Shown here in pieces: positions 8,156-8,776 of a DNA stretch of 8,776 bases. The notes beneath the pieces were generated by a model, which saw only the letters and a program-made list of their open reading frames with translations, searched no databases and was not told the DNA's origin. Position numbers and translations under genes: made by a program. This stretch comes from an uncultured Lachnospiraceae bacterium. GTDB lineage: Bacteria > Bacillota_A > Clostridia > Lachnospirales > Lachnospiraceae. The stretch spans positions 1 through 8,776 of the forward strand of contig CAJKKX010000075.1 of assembly GCA_905200565.1 (NCBI GenBank), in the 5' to 3' direction. Every line of letters begins with the position of its first letter. Position 1 is the first letter of the stretch.

Positions 8156-8184
8156 ATTATATCGGCATACCGAAATAATAGCAA
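8156..8184 (-). promoter_or_regulatory. Sigma-A-type promoter of the HTH-kinase operon
   Basis: TTGCTA (8179-8184) and a perfect TATAAT (8156-8161) are separated by 17 bp, the ideal spacing for the housekeeping sigma factor. The expected start of transcription is near 8149, leaving a short leader with the Shine-Dalgarno site before ATG 8133. Confidence 0.8.
8157..8178. promoter_or_regulatory. Palindromic operator overlapping the -10 element
   Basis: A 22-bp near-perfect palindrome. The arms are TTATATCGG and CCGAAATAA, 8 of 9 positions complementary, around a CATA centre. It fills the promoter spacer and covers most of the -10 box. Its size and place fit a dimeric XRE repressor, most likely the HTH protein encoded just downstream, giving the autoregulation usual for HipBA-type operons. 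Confidence 0.65.
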
Positions 8185-8296
8185 GAGGGAGCGGGCGATT
8201 TGCAGAAAAATTTTTGCATAGGATCAGTGCCTGGATACCCTCGCCACCGAACGTGCAGAAGAAAGAAAATTGACCTTTCATCATTATTGTAGTAAC
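8185..8296. other. Intergenic region between rpoC terminator and HTH-kinase promoter
   Basis: About 110 bp with no gene I can support. It contains an imperfect inverted repeat, TGCAGAAAAATTTTTGCA (8201-8218), 17 bp upstream of the -35 box, which could be an A/T-rich upstream promoter element or an extra binding site. The right half (8224-8290) keeps an open plus-strand frame but shows no start signal or recognisable product. Confidence 0.4.
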
Positions 8297-8344
8297 AAAA
8301 AAACAGCGCCGGATAACTTTAAACGTTATCCGGGCGCCGTTTTT
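8297..8344 (-). terminator. Intrinsic terminator of rpoC
   Basis: GCGCCGGATAAC (8306-8317) pairs with GTTATCCGGGCGC (8325-8337) to give a 12-bp stem with one bulged G and a 7-nt loop. On the minus strand it is followed by seven T. It lies about 35 nt after the rpoC stop. The other side also has five T, so it may work in both directions. It separates rpoC transcription from the HTH-kinase operon. Confidence 0.88.
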
Positions 8345-8378
8345 CTTATCGTTTTTGTATAATGACGCTGAGCAAAAG

Positions 8379-8776
<398 letters not shown>

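Noticed and set aside
8134..8184. Longer N-terminus for the HTH regulator
   Set aside because: This stretch contains the -35/-10 promoter, the operator and the Shine-Dalgarno site for ATG 8133.

Overview
The window looks like a chromosomal segment of a low-to-mid-GC anaerobic Firmicute, most likely a member of the Clostridia (Lachnospiraceae-type). The reasons are an RpoC C-terminus of clostridial character, strong AGGAGG-type ribosome binding sites, and a cellobiose phosphorylase very close to the Clostridium thermocellum type. Every gene I can support reads on the minus strand, so transcription runs from right to left.

Right end (8776 to about 8297): the last 132 codons of rpoC (RNA polymerase beta-prime), ending in a long acidic tail and a strong intrinsic terminator.

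Middle (about 8184 to 6750): a two-gene toxin-antitoxin-type module. It has its own promoter (TTGCTA-N17-TATAAT) overlapped by a near-perfect 22-bp palindrome, an XRE-family HTH regulator, an overlapping HipA-type kinase of the short CtkA class, and a terminator whose loop contains the kinase stop codon. Left of it (about 6710 to 6389) lies a second, decayed piece of rpoC. It has a frameshift, an upstream stop and a large internal deletion that joins the conserved RNA polymerase sequence to a different acidic tail. The HipA module is therefore bracketed by the true rpoC end and an rpoC remnant, which suggests it arrived by insertion or recombination at the rpoC 3' end.

Left two thirds (6260 to 1): a tight operon of three different GH94 glycoside phosphorylases. 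The first is a 903-aa enzyme of the laminaribiose/beta-oligoglucan phosphorylase type. The second is an 818-aa cellobiose phosphorylase with all expected catalytic residues. The third resembles cellobiose and N,N'-diacetylchitobiose phosphorylases and is cut by the window edge. None has a signal peptide, so they should act in the cytoplasm on imported disaccharides or short beta-glucans, releasing glucose 1-phosphate without spending ATP on that sugar. No transporter or regulator gene is visible. The only visible control region is the 128-bp leader before the first gene, which contains direct repeats, an inverted repeat and a terminator-like hairpin directly upstream of the ribosome binding site.

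No rRNA, tRNA, CRISPR array, transposase or integrase gene was seen.
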